Both the position numbers and the translations under genes were made by a program. Shown here in pieces: positions 25,701 to 33,415 of a stretch of DNA of 43,175 nucleotides. The notes beneath the pieces are model-generated. The model did no database searches. It was not told the DNA's origin and worked only from the letters and a program-made list of their open reading frames with translations. The stretch comes from Bacillota bacterium (GTDB taxonomy: Bacteria; Bacillota; Clostridia; Christensenellales; Pumilibacteraceae): positions 1 to 43,175 of the forward strand of contig WRGC01000012.1 in assembly GCA_009787385.1 (NCBI GenBank). Direction: 5' to 3'. How positions within the stretch are numbered: position 1 is the first letter of the stretch; each line of letters begins with the position of its first letter.

Positions 25701-26051
25701 TTATGCTCCTAATGAATATGAATTTGCATTTTTGTACTTTTTGAGATTAGTTAAAGTCAAATTCACTTTCTCTCTATAAAAACCATAGTCAAACTTTTTA
25801 TCATGTGTCTTGCAATAATGCTCCACTCTCTGCATAACATAGTCTAGTTTTTCATGCCCTGTGTCATAGTTGCATTCCGCTTCGCACATCCACTGCAAAA
25901 GTTGCCCATTTATACTTGTCTCTGTCTCCAACTCTTCCAATTCTTTTTCGTGGTCTTTGTCTTTCTTTTTGATGACTGCAATAAGCGTAGATATTGCACC
26001 TATGATGGCAATCAATGCTGTGATTGCTGCACTTACAATTTCGTTGTTCAT
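25701..26051 (-). CDS. Holin-like single-helix phage protein
   Basis: The 116-residue protein has one N-terminal membrane helix (about 5-26), then a charged KKKDKDHEKELEELETE helix and a region (CEAECNYDTGHEKLDYVMQRVEHYC) of the kind seen in LL-H-type holins (YVEK-like motifs). Holins let the endolysin reach the wall, but no endolysin gene is visible, so the lysis call is weak. It lies between two fibre genes. Confidence 0.5.
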   Translation of the reverse strand: MNNEIVSAAITALIAIIGAISTLIAVIKKKDKDHEKELEELETETSINGQLLQWMCEAECNYDTGHEKLDYVMQRVEHYCKTHDKKFDYGFYREKVNLTLTNLKKYKNANSYSLGA

Positions 26052-26138
26052 TGTCTTATTCTCCTTATTAAACTATAATTTCTTGTGACAATAATTATAT
26101 AACTGTTGCTTTGTTTCTTTTTGTTTTATATCATATCC

Positions 26139-26615
26139 CTAATCAAAAGCCCAATAGTGCCTTAATGTTACAGTAATATCACTACTACTCGTATGTGCCG
26201 TCAATCCCCATAACATAAAAGCTCCATAATTTCCACTACCACTAGTACGCTTAATAAATTGGACTATGATGTTATCCAAACCACCTGGATAAAAAGCCTC
26301 ATCATTTTCTACTATGGAAAATGCATATTTCCCACCACTCGGCGTACTACCCAAATTAATAGTACCACCCACAACAGTCCACTGTCCCGCTGGTACATTT
26401 GTTCCACTAGGTATTGTGTAAGTACTCGTTGTATATCTTAGATTGCTTAGTGGTTTTGGCACATACAATTTACCTTGGCTACTCAATATCAAAGAATTAT
26501 CACTAGCAGTAGATATCATAGATTGCGGTGTTATCTCTTTTTTGACTTCTATCACAACTTCATCACTGTTGACTAGCAATTTGTTATCACTACCTGTTGT
26601 AAGTAAATTTATCAT
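26139..26615 (-). CDS. Phage structural (fibre-associated) protein
   Basis: The 158-residue protein has AAAGGAGATAGG upstream of the ATG at 26615. An N-terminal segment (LLTTGSDNKLLVNSDEVVIEV) repeats as STASDNSLILSSQGKLYV, which suggests an internal duplication. The rest is strand-rich with many Gly, Ser and Thr and ends in HYWAFD, like tail-spike or fibre tips. The family is not recognised. Confidence 0.55.
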   Translation of the reverse strand: MINLLTTGSDNKLLVNSDEVVIEVKKEITPQSMISTASDNSLILSSQGKLYVPKPLSNLRYTTSTYTIPSGTNVPAGQWTVVGGTINLGSTPSGGKYAFSIVENDEAFYPGGLDNIIVQFIKRTSGSGNYGAFMLWGLTAHTSSSDITVTLRHYWAFD

Positions 26616-26617
26616 AA

Positions 26618-27238
26618 TTATCCTATCTCCTTTTCTTTTTGTACTACCCTTGCACCATCTTTACTAATCATATCTACTGTATCCAATATACCCAACGCTT
26701 TACGAGCATCATCCAAATTGCTCGCACCTGTACCGCCTTGTGCTATACGAATTGGGAACAATATGTCTTGGCTACTCATTGCCTTGTACAGCATTTTGTC
26801 TACGGTGTACACTAGTTGATTGAGCTTTTCGGCAGTCTTACTTGTGGGTATCCGTTCTTCTCTTGCAAATGAGTATTGCCATCCACTGTCTTGCAAGAGA
26901 AGTAACAAATCTTCTACAAGTTCATCAATAATTTCACTCACGCCCTGCTTATTCTCACGCATGGTTAGTGTCAAATCATAACTTGCTTGAAAGAATGTAC
27001 TACTGTCATCTTGTTCTGCTTTGTTTGCACTACTCATAGATAGCGTTGCGTACAAAGTAACGCCGTCAAAATTGGCAATGTCCGCTGATGAAAACGGTTC
27101 TATGAGATAGTACAGTGGCTTGTCCGATGCTATAACTTCGCTCTCATTGGTTATCTTCGTACCATTTGCAAAGCCACAACTATCTAAGATATTGAACAGC
27201 TCTTTCTCAGCTTCTTTTTTTAGTCTATAATGATTCAT
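26618..27238 (-). CDS. Tail terminator-like protein fused to a fibre repeat
   Basis: Residues 1 to about 150 resemble tail-terminator proteins: LKKEAEKELFNILDS, YYLIEPF, a strand SYDLTLTMRENKQGV and paired helices. Residues about 160-206 carry the fibre motif RIAQGGTGASNLDDARKALGI, normally seen in tail fibres. The two parts seem joined in one 206-residue product. The terminator call is tentative; the GGTGA motif is clear. It precedes the fibre cluster. Confidence 0.55.
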   Translation of the reverse strand: MNHYRLKKEAEKELFNILDSCGFANGTKITNESEVIASDKPLYYLIEPFSSADIANFDGVTLYATLSMSSANKAEQDDSSTFFQASYDLTLTMRENKQGVSEIIDELVEDLLLLLQDSGWQYSFAREERIPTSKTAEKLNQLVYTVDKMLYKAMSSQDILFPIRIAQGGTGASNLDDARKALGILDTVDMISKDGARVVQKEKEIG

Positions 27239-27258
27239 AGTTCATTTCCCCCTTGATT

Positions 27259-27722
27259 TTACATAAGCAAAATATTATCTTCTTCTCTCACAGCATCTAC
27301 GCCGAACTGCACCCGTCCCCATGGTGTCAAAGCAAACTCAGCGTACAATCCTTTCATCTCTTTAGATATTCGTCGCATTTCAATAACAAATGGATTAGTG
27401 ACCATGTCTCTTGATTTTTGATGACAGTCAATTGTCGCAATGTCCTTTGCCATTGTTCATTGATGTAGATGCACCACAGCTCACATAACACTTCTAGCAT
27501 GGCAATATCACTGTCGTAGATAATTGGCTTTCGCAAATTATCTATTGCAACAATGCGTTGCCATTCTACTTTGGCGTCTGTTGTGAGATAGTCTGGACAT
27601 ATGAGATTGCGTGCGCTTGTCTGCAATTGCTTTTCTAACTCTTGTCTCCTATATATACTGTCCCTAGATTTGTGGAACTTATTATTGTCAATTGTACTCG
27701 CTGACTCTGGTGGTCGTGCCAT
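27259..27722 (-). pseudogene. Second small terminase (P27 family), frameshifted
   Basis: The start at 27722 (MARPPESASTIDNN) follows GAGGGAAAA. The frame shares the P27 pattern with the intact copy at 28046: MARPP, a basic region, CPDYLTTDAKVEW and LRKPIIYDSD. It then goes out of frame; the C-terminal part lies in the -1 frame, opening at 27453 and ending FALTPWGRVQFGVDAVREEDNILLM, which aligns with FGCTPLGRAGYGMEHSRKEEINPLLM. One deleted base near 27440-27453 would split the gene. Small terminases bind the packaging site. Two copies in one phage are unusual. Confidence 0.75.
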
Positions 27723-27766
27723 TGATTTTCCCTCATTAAAAACCCATATTTTCTTTGAGACTAGCT

Positions 27767-27845
27767 TAGCGTAGCCCCGTCGGTGTGGGGTGCGTAGCCC
27801 CAATAGGCGTAGACTATTAGCCCGACTCACAGGGGCGAAGCTTTG
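27767..27845 (+). repeat. Hairpin insertion family, member R1
   Basis: The unit begins GCGTAGCCCCGT and ends CAGGGGCGAAGCTTT. GCCCCGTCGG pairs with CCGAC...GGGGC, and two inner hairpins (TGGGG/CCCCA around TGCGTAG; TAG/CTA around GCGTAGA) give a three-way junction. It lies in the leader of the second small terminase, downstream of promoter 27878. Ends match R2 (27955), R3 (32063, inverted) and R4 (35599). Confidence 0.6.
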
Positions 27846-27877
27846 CAAACAACTGACAATAATTTGTTCACAATTAA

Positions 27878-27906
27878 ATTGTACCGTATCCGTTTAAAAA
27901 AGTCCG
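27878..27906 (-). promoter_or_regulatory. Phage promoter-like element, copy 2
   Basis: On the minus strand: -35 CGGACT (27901-27906), 17-base spacer ending ATACGG, -10 TACAAT (27878-27883). The flanking ...GTAACGGACTTTTTT matches copy 1. Transcription would begin near 27871 and run through R1 into the second small terminase. Confidence 0.6.
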
Positions 27907-27954
27907 TTACTTTTAGCTATATTTTTTACACATTGTAAAATTATTTTTTACAAT

Positions 27955-28043
27955 GGCGTAGCCTCGTCTGCGACAGACAAGTGCGTGTGTGCTTTAGTCA
28001 CACAAACAGGCACTTGTCAGCCGACCCACAAGGGGCGAAACTT
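27955..28043 (+). repeat. Hairpin insertion family, member R2
   Basis: Starts GGCGTAGCCTCG and ends AAGGGGCGAAACTTG. Inside is a 9-bp perfect stem GACAAGTGC (27976-27984) / GCACTTGTC (28010-28018), continued by GTGTG / CACAC. It lies between the two small terminase genes. Confidence 0.6.
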
Positions 28044-28045
28044 GA

Positions 28046-28510
28046 CTACATCAACAAAGGATTTATTTCTTCCTTTCTACTATGTTCCATGCCGTATCCT
28101 GCCCTACCTAACGGTGTGCAACCAAACGCTTTGTATATTGGGTGCATTGCTTTGGTTAGGCGTTCCATGTGTTTGTCCGCTTTCTCAAATAGTTCTATGT
28201 CATTTTCTAACTCTGCCTTTTTGCTAACACCTTGCCAAAACAACCATTTGCTTTTCAACTCACAAGCAGTCTCAAGCATTGTACTGTCACAATCATAAAT
28301 AAGTTGCTTTGGTTTAAGGTTATCTTGTTGAACCATGTATTCCCACTCAGCTTTGGCTTCATTTGTCAGATATGTGGGACATTCAAGCTTTCTACTAACT
28401 GGTTGTATACTCTCTTCAGCTTCTATCCTTGTGTCAATATGCTTGCGTGATTTGTGATGTTTTGAGTTATCAATATTATTCGCTGACTTAGGCGGTCTTC
28501 CTGCTCCCAC
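28046..28510 (-). CDS. terS: Small terminase, P27 family
   Basis: The start is placed at the GTG at 28510 (VGAGRPPKSANNID), since GGTGAT lies seven bases upstream and the family N-terminus is M-A/G-RPP; a TTG at 28534 is possible. The 154-residue protein has the P27 pattern: basic N-terminus, CPTYLTNEAKAEWEYMV, helices to MHPIYKAFGCTPLGRAGYG and a C-terminal INPLLM. It recognises the packaging site for the large terminase. The ribosome binding site lies in the 3' arm of structured element C. Confidence 0.78.
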   Translation of the reverse strand: MGAGRPPKSANNIDNSKHHKSRKHIDTRIEAEESIQPVSRKLECPTYLTNEAKAEWEYMVQQDNLKPKQLIYDCDSTMLETACELKSKWLFWQGVSKKAELENDIELFEKADKHMERLTKAMHPIYKAFGCTPLGRAGYGMEHSRKEEINPLLM

Positions 28511-28518
28511 ACAATCAA

Positions 28519-28584
28519 TCACCGCCAAACGCAAATTTTCTTAACGCCAAAAAGCGTGGTCTTTGGCTAAAAATTTGGCGGTGA
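28519..28584 (-). ncRNA. Structured leader element, copy C
   Basis: Outer stem: TCACCGCCAAA (28519-28529) with TTTGGCGGTGA (28574-28584), perfect 11 bp. Inner: GCCAAA (28546-28551) with TTTGGC (28562-28567). It lies just upstream of the small terminase. On the minus-strand transcript, the 3' end of the outer stem is the GGTGAT ribosome binding site, so the closed hairpin would block it. AAAGGAGATACC precedes the element but has no start codon after it. Confidence 0.7.
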
Positions 28585-28674
28585 CTTTAAGCGGTATCTC
28601 CTTTTTGTATTATTTGGAGTCCATTCCCACATTTTCCCCATGTTCTGTCACCCTACCGTTTCCCTAACTTATTT

Positions 28675-29022
28675 TTACAGCATTTTGCTTAGATAGATTC
28701 TCCACATTATAATGATAACATCACAGTAGTTTGGATCTAACTCTACTGTGTAGCTTTTGCGGTCTAATTGTTCGCAAGCTATCAATGTGCTACCACTTCC
28801 ACCAAATGAGTCTAGTACAATATCTCCTTTCTTACTACTGTTGGATATTAGCCTTGACAAAAGCTTGATTGGTTTCATGGTTGGGTACATATCCTTCTTC
28901 AAAGGCTTGTCTTTATACAAAATGTAACTTTGATAGTCCTTAGTTATTTGTTCACACAAATGGTTTTCACTCGCTTTTCGCTCGCATTTTTTCCAAAGCA
29001 CTTCATCAGCAAATTTTTGCAA
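28675..29022 (-). pseudogene. Remnant of a DNA N6/N4 methylase
   Basis: The 115-codon frame (TTG start) has the C-terminal part of a ParB-linked or phage adenine methylase: MYPTMKPIKLLSRLISNSS, the AdoMet motif DIVLDSFGGSGSTLIACEQ and YTVELDPNYCDVII. The catalytic DPPY motif and the whole N-terminal half are missing, so it cannot be a complete methylase. The first 30 residues are of different character. Confidence 0.7.
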
Positions 29023-29261
29023 TTTATAAAATTTATTTTTGCAAAAATTGATTCCTTATTATAAAGAATCTCGTACAGTCCAAACCACCTAAAAAAATAA
29101 TTAATTAATCGTAGTTTTTGCACGCACGAGTACCATCACGCTTTGTGTTGAGACCATCTTAAAACTTTTTTGAGGTGGGGGGAGGCGTGACGCCTGTTGC
29201 ATTTTCGTATTAGCGTTCATTGATATCAAGCTTGCCACTCGTAACAATCTTACCCTGCTAC
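29023..29261 (-). other. Gene-less stretch, candidate packaging (cos) region
   Basis: No open frame is convincing. On the minus strand it has AGGCGTCACGCCT (hairpin around 29183-29196) followed by CCCCCCACC and a run of A. It sits between the HNH nuclease and terminase genes, where cohesive-end sites often lie in Gram-positive siphophages. The function is inferred from position and C-rich composition. Confidence 0.3.
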
Positions 29262-29585
29262 TTATTCGCCTCTTGTTGTCTTCTTACTGTGGCATGATTG
29301 GCACAGTGATTGCAAGTTACCAACATCCCAAAATAGTTCCTTGTTGCCACGGTGTGGCACTATATGGTCTACTTGCGTTGCCTCATCACCACACACTGAA
29401 CACACAATATCTCTTAGTAATATACACTTGCGTAAGCCTATCCAATTAGCGTTATTGTATAGGCTGTTGTAATCGTAGTTGTATGTGCGTGCCTTTGCTG
29501 TTGGTTTGTGTTGTTCGCAGTAGCTACTCTTGTCTTGTGCCAACGCTCTGCAATGTGGATGCCCACATGGTCTACACTTTCTCAT
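29262..29585 (-). CDS. HNH endonuclease (packaging-associated)
   Basis: The 107-residue protein has two zinc-type cysteine pairs and the HNH core CSVCGDEATQVDHIVPHRG, with DVGNLQSLCQSCHSKKT. The arrangement HNH just before terminases is typical: such nucleases assist terminase at cos. The ATG at 29585 follows AAGGCGG. Confidence 0.9.
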   Translation of the reverse strand: MRKCRPCGHPHCRALAQDKSSYCEQHKPTAKARTYNYDYNSLYNNANWIGLRKCILLRDIVCSVCGDEATQVDHIVPHRGNKELFWDVGNLQSLCQSCHSKKTTRGE

Positions 29586-29622
29586 TTGCTAAATCCGCCT
29601 TGTAACTCACCACTGCCCCAAA

Positions 29623-29792
29623 CTATGTTTCTTGCAACTCTATTTTGCTCAAAGTATCCTTTATGTCCATACTATTCTCTACAACTATCATGGCAATCAA
29701 CTTGTTAAGTTTGGTATATTCCTTTACCAATAGCCTATTGTTTCGTTTTTATCTATCTGCTTGGTATGCCAAAATACCCTATCCAAAACCAT
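29623..29792 (-). other. Two overlapping tiny phage frames
   Basis: A 22-codon frame (ATG 29792 to TAA 29724) overlaps a 35-codon frame starting TTG at 29730 (MVKEYTKLNKLIAMIVVENS...) and ending 29623. The second is helical and phage-like. Ribosome binding sites are weak. The remainder of 29586-29837 has no gene. Confidence 0.3.
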
Positions 29793-29837
29793 GTGAGTAC
29801 CACACTCGCTATTTGTATCACTAAACTCCAACTCATA

Positions 29838-30233
29838 CTATTTCAACTCTTTTGGCATTGCACTACCTTGCTTGTAAAACACAACCGTGTATTGCTTTTT
29901 CAATACTTTCAACTCTGGTGGTTCAATACTGTCTTGCTCACATAGCAAGATTGGTTTTTGGGCTTTTGTTTTGGTCTGTTTACTCTCATCTTGCCAAACA
30001 TTGTCCAAAAACCACCATTCTTGTGTTTTTAGGCTCAAGTAGGCTATTTTTGTGCCGTTTTGCTCTACAAACAGCGTTTGCCCATATTTGAAGACATTGT
30101 TTTGCGGGTGTTGCTCTTTTGCAGTGTTTAACCATTCTTTTGCCCGTATTTTGAGCATTTCTAGGCTATCTCCGTCAATTTGCACGCTTTCAAAGGCATT
30201 TCCATTTTTTATGATACATCTGTAATTTTTCAT
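29838..30233 (-). CDS. Phage protein of unknown function
   Basis: The 131-residue protein starts MKNYRCIIKNGNAFESVQID, with a beta-type N-terminus, an Asn/Gln-rich middle with VFKYGQTLFVEQNG, aromatic WWFLDNVW, and a basic Lys/Gln C-terminal half. No family recognised. It is the last gene before the HNH/terminase region and probably belongs to the early operon. Confidence 0.55.
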   Translation of the reverse strand: MKNYRCIIKNGNAFESVQIDGDSLEMLKIRAKEWLNTAKEQHPQNNVFKYGQTLFVEQNGTKIAYLSLKTQEWWFLDNVWQDESKQTKTKAQKPILLCEQDSIEPPELKVLKKQYTVVFYKQGSAMPKELK

Positions 30234-30318
30234 GTGTTAGCTTGTTCCTTATCATAGTAATTTGCCAAGTATCCATCAATTTGAATATCCAATATCTTTC
30301 TCAACAATCCTACTGGAT

Positions 30319-30612
30319 TTACGCTTTTAGTCTTTTAGTTTTATATAATTTCACAAACTGGTCAATCAAATCTTGTGCCAATACACTAATACCATTCAGA
30401 TTTATATACCAATCCACATTGACATCACTGTCCCACAATCCCCTAGCGTTCCACCTCTCTGCTGCCTCTTTTTTTGTATTACCCTTGCCACCCCTTGCTT
30501 TGCAATCACAACAGACTATCCAATAGCAATGGTTGTTGGTCTGTTCCTTTGCTTGTCCGCCGCAAAATGGGCATGATTTGTATTCTGGTTTTGTATTGTC
30601 CATGTCAATCAT
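30319..30612 (-). CDS. Lar-family restriction-alleviation-like zinc protein
   Basis: The start is the ATG at 30612, overlapping the stop of the upstream frame. The 97-residue product has the Lar core KSCPFCGGQAK, then YWIVCCDCKARGG and TKKEAAERWNAR, all family signatures with two Cys pairs. Lar-type proteins relieve type I restriction in some phages. The C-terminal 40 residues are variable. Confidence 0.8.
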   Translation of the reverse strand: MIDMDNTKPEYKSCPFCGGQAKEQTNNHCYWIVCCDCKARGGKGNTKKEAAERWNARGLWDSDVNVDWYINLNGISVLAQDLIDQFVKLYKTKRLKA

Positions 30613-30943
30613 CCGCTCCGTACCCGTACCACTTGGGTACATAGCTGTGTTGTTGGGGGTTCTCTTTGTCACTGCTTGTTTGTTTTGACACTTGCACTCT
30701 TGAGTCAATGCTTGGCATTCTTGTTTGTATGGGTGTTTGGTCTCCGTGCTTTGTTTGGAGCTTACAAGCCCTTACAAATCTCTCAAATCTACCTTTCTCT
30801 CTCTTTACTGCTTTGGGTATCCAATATCTCATGCTTGTTGCTGAATACTGTTTGCTTTTAAAGTAGTCCTGTAAGATTTGTGGGACGCATTGCCACGCTT
30901 TATAATCTGCTTCATCAATCTTGCTTTGAAATACTAGATGCAA
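30605..30943 (-). CDS. Phage protein of unknown function, TTG start
   Basis: AAGGAG lies seven bases before TTG at 30943, which supports this start. The 112-residue product has a helical region with KIDEADYKAWQCVPQIL and basic MRYWIPKAVKREKGRFERF, then a Gln/Ser-rich linker and WYGYGADD. Its stop overlaps the Lar gene start. Family not recognised. Confidence 0.5.
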   Translation of the reverse strand: MHLVFQSKIDEADYKAWQCVPQILQDYFKSKQYSATSMRYWIPKAVKREKGRFERFVRACKLQTKHGDQTPIQTRMPSIDSRVQVSKQTSSDKENPQQHSYVPKWYGYGADD

Positions 30944-30988
30944 CTATGTTCTCCTTGCAAGAATATCTCTAATTCATGCCAAAGTAAT

Positions 30989-31189
30989 TCAACTTCTTTG
31001 CTTGCCATCTTGCTCCCAATCACTTAGTTTTGCCCTACACAACTTGTCACTGCCAATACCTTGCTTTGCAAACAAGCAAATGTCACTGCAATATTTTTTG
31101 CTATACCAATACAACGCTCCACCTCTCAACTTACAATTACAGCTTTCACATTTACCTGTTGCGTCCCAATGCCAACCCCACTTAATCAC
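30989..31189 (-). CDS. Small cysteine-rich phage protein
   Basis: GAGGTG lies six bases before GTG at 31189, so that start is preferred over the GTG at 31198. The 66-residue product has C-x2-C-x-C, then YCSDIC, and a further cysteine (CRAK); these could form a zinc site. It overlaps the end of the HTH gene by eight bases. Confidence 0.6.
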   Translation of the reverse strand: MIKWGWHWDATGKCESCNCKLRGGALYWYSKKYCSDICLFAKQGIGSDKLCRAKLSDWEQDGKQRS

Positions 31190-32054
31190 TATCGCCACCT
31201 CGCATTTTCCGCATATCTTCTTCAGCTTCTTGTTCTACCTCTTGTGTTGTTTGCCAACCCTTTGGGGCTTTAAGTTCGGTGTATTTGCCTCTTAAAGCTT
31301 GCTGGATTGACTTGATGATATAGTCATCAATTTCGTCTTGGTGCAATCCATTCTCGAAGTCAGGTCGTTGGAATAGTGGATAACCGTAACCGTCTATGAT
31401 TCGGTTTTGTGCCATGCCCACAATGCTCAGTGCCATCCGCTCCAACTGCTCATTGGTCACCACAATCTTGTTGGCTTGTTGAAACTGTATGAGTTTGAAG
31501 AATTGCTCTTGCACGACATCCACAATTCCACACCTTGCCAAAATCTCTGCATAGCTCTCTCTGCCGAACTCCTTGTTGTTTGTTGAAAGTGCTTTTTCTC
31601 TACTTACTTTCTTACTTACCGTTATACTTGTAGTATTAGGACTTGTATTATTATATTGGACATTTTTGTCCATAGGGGTCACGACATTATTATCCATAGC
31701 CTTTTGACTTTGTTGTCTATACCTATGGTCATTTTTGTCCATAGGTATAACCGTTGTTTTGGCTTGCTTTTTGACTGTCAACCCAACAAATATCTTGCGA
31801 CTATTTCCACTCTCTTGCTCAATTTCAACGACTATATACCCCTTGTCGTTGAGCTGTGATATTGTCCTTGATATAGTCCTGATCTCACATTTGTACAGCT
31901 CAGCAAAGTACTTATTGCCCGCCCAACAGTATCCATTGGCTTCCGCCAGTGCCGTAATCTCTGCATAAAGTAGCTTTGCCATCGGTGTCAAATCATTGTC
32001 ATATCGCACCGTCGCTGGCAAAATTGCATAGTAATTTGGTTGTTTTGTCCCCAT
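31182..32054 (-). CDS. Helix-turn-helix replication-type protein
   Basis: The start at 32054 follows GGGGGA. The 290-residue protein has an N-terminal winged-helix region (YAILPATVRYDNDLTPMAKL ... ISRTISQLNDKGYI) like phage replication initiators, an Asn/Ser/Thr-rich linker with repeated PMDKN, and a C-terminal helical half (RIIDGYGYPLFQRPDF) similar to DnaD-like or loader-linked proteins. Probably it starts prophage replication. Confidence 0.7.
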   Translation of the reverse strand: MGTKQPNYYAILPATVRYDNDLTPMAKLLYAEITALAEANGYCWAGNKYFAELYKCEIRTISRTISQLNDKGYIVVEIEQESGNSRKIFVGLTVKKQAKTTVIPMDKNDHRYRQQSQKAMDNNVVTPMDKNVQYNNTSPNTTSITVSKKVSREKALSTNNKEFGRESYAEILARCGIVDVVQEQFFKLIQFQQANKIVVTNEQLERMALSIVGMAQNRIIDGYGYPLFQRPDFENGLHQDEIDDYIIKSIQQALRGKYTELKAPKGWQTTQEVEQEAEEDMRKMRGGDSD

Positions 32055-32062
32055 TGATTCCC

Positions 32063-32129
32063 CCAAGCTTCGTCCCTCTGTGTGCGAGTTGTAAGCTACG
32101 CTTACTCCCACGCACGGGGCTACGCCATT
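32063..32129 (-). repeat. Hairpin insertion family, member R3 (inverted)
   Basis: The complement begins GGCGTAGCCCCGTGCG and ends AGAGGGACGAAGCTTG. CGCAC (32111-32115) pairs with GTGCG (32082-32086) and a perfect GTAAGC/GCTTAC hairpin (32091-32105) lies inside. It occupies the leader of the HTH gene and ends right at its GGGGGA binding site. Confidence 0.6.
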
Positions 32130-32196
32130 TTAGATTGCCTCCTGATTGACACATGCCCCTTAATTTTGCACAGTTTTGCGTCTTTTGTGATTTATT

Positions 32197-33411
32197 CTAC
32201 TTGCATACAAAGTTGCTAAAATCCGCTCTCACGACTTTATTTGGCTTATTGGTGTATTCAAATGTAGTTGTGTCATACTCAATATCGCTAGTGTCCAACC
32301 CTAGCAAGTTACCAAATATGCCTATAAGTACACTAACTACTATTGAGTTTCCTGCTTGCTGGTATAGTGGCGTTTTCTTGTTGACCGCACTTGCATTGTC
32401 AAAATCTCTATCTTCAAATCCCATCAACCGCCAATACTCTCGCTCTGTCAACTTCCGCACTTTTCCGCTAAGCTCTTGTACTTTTATCTCTTGGTTTCCG
32501 CCGCCATGTGCCGTAAATGTCGGGGCAAGTCCATCTGTCGCAAACACTCGCCTTGATTGCTCAATAACTCTACTCCACTTACCGTCCGTCAAATTTCCTA
32601 CAACTATGACTTTTGGGTCTTTACAGTCTCTTGCTAGCAATGTATCGCACCAATCTTTGCCTTGCAATCTGCACGCTATATTCCCACTCACATAGCTTGT
32701 TGTCGCCATCTTCTCTATACTCTCATCACTCAAATAATACTTGTCATGCACACTATCTTGCAACATGTCTTGTAGTCTCAAATGCAACTTCTTTGGATCT
32801 GGGAAGTTGTAGTAATAATCACCTAAGATAGATACCATAAAGCACCGCTCTCTTGACTGCGGTATTCCATAATCCTTTGCGTTGAGTATCTGCCACTTGC
32901 TCTTATAGCCTAGACTATCTAAGAACGCCACCCAATCCGCCCATCCCTCTGCCTTGACAACGGGCGGGACATTCTCCATAACCAACACTTGGGGCAATGT
33001 GTCACATTCAATCAACAACCGCTCTACTTGCCACAACAATCCGCTCCTTGTACCACTATCCTTTGCCATACCTTGCATATTGCCTGCTATAGACAAGTCT
33101 GTGCATGGGAACGAGTATGTCATCATGTAAGTGTATTTGTCTGTATCGTGTATGTCCAAATCCGCCGCACTTATTTTGGTTATGTCTAATAGTGACTCTT
33201 GTGGCTTATTGTTACAGTGAACCGCATTATAGCTATTGATTGCATTTTGATTATACTCAACCATAATGTGGCTTTCCCACTCAATTCCAAAGAACCGCTT
33301 CAACAAGCTCATTGCCTTGGCTTGACTACCTATATCAGCAAACAACTCTATAAGTTTGATTTGCTTGTCCACCACATATTTAGTTGTCCCATCAAATATG
33401 CTTATTTGCAT
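32197..33411 (-). CDS. DNA cytosine-5 methyltransferase
   Basis: The 404-residue protein has C5-methylase motifs in order: IELFADIGSQAKAM (motif I, variant), YSFPCTDLSIAG (motif IV with catalytic Cys), VMENVPP (VI), PQSRERCFMVS (VIII), a target-recognition stretch, and QAGNSIVV (X). LTEREYWRLMGFEDRDF is motif IX-like. It may protect phage DNA from host restriction. Motif I deviates from F-x-GxG. It is complete in length. Confidence 0.9.
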   Translation of the reverse strand: MQISIFDGTTKYVVDKQIKLIELFADIGSQAKAMSLLKRFFGIEWESHIMVEYNQNAINSYNAVHCNNKPQESLLDITKISAADLDIHDTDKYTYMMTYSFPCTDLSIAGNMQGMAKDSGTRSGLLWQVERLLIECDTLPQVLVMENVPPVVKAEGWADWVAFLDSLGYKSKWQILNAKDYGIPQSRERCFMVSILGDYYYNFPDPKKLHLRLQDMLQDSVHDKYYLSDESIEKMATTSYVSGNIACRLQGKDWCDTLLARDCKDPKVIVVGNLTDGKWSRVIEQSRRVFATDGLAPTFTAHGGGNQEIKVQELSGKVRKLTEREYWRLMGFEDRDFDNASAVNKKTPLYQQAGNSIVVSVLIGIFGNLLGLDTSDIEYDTTTFEYTNKPNKVVRADFSNFVCK

Positions 33412-33415
33412 GATT

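Noticed and set aside
27259-27722. Programmed frameshift in the second small terminase
   Set aside because: No slippery heptamer near the overlap, the -1 frame has a stop just upstream, and the intact paralogue is read in one frame.
32153-32695. 180-codon plus-strand open frame
   Set aside because: Antisense to the C5 methyltransferase, whose motifs are unambiguous.
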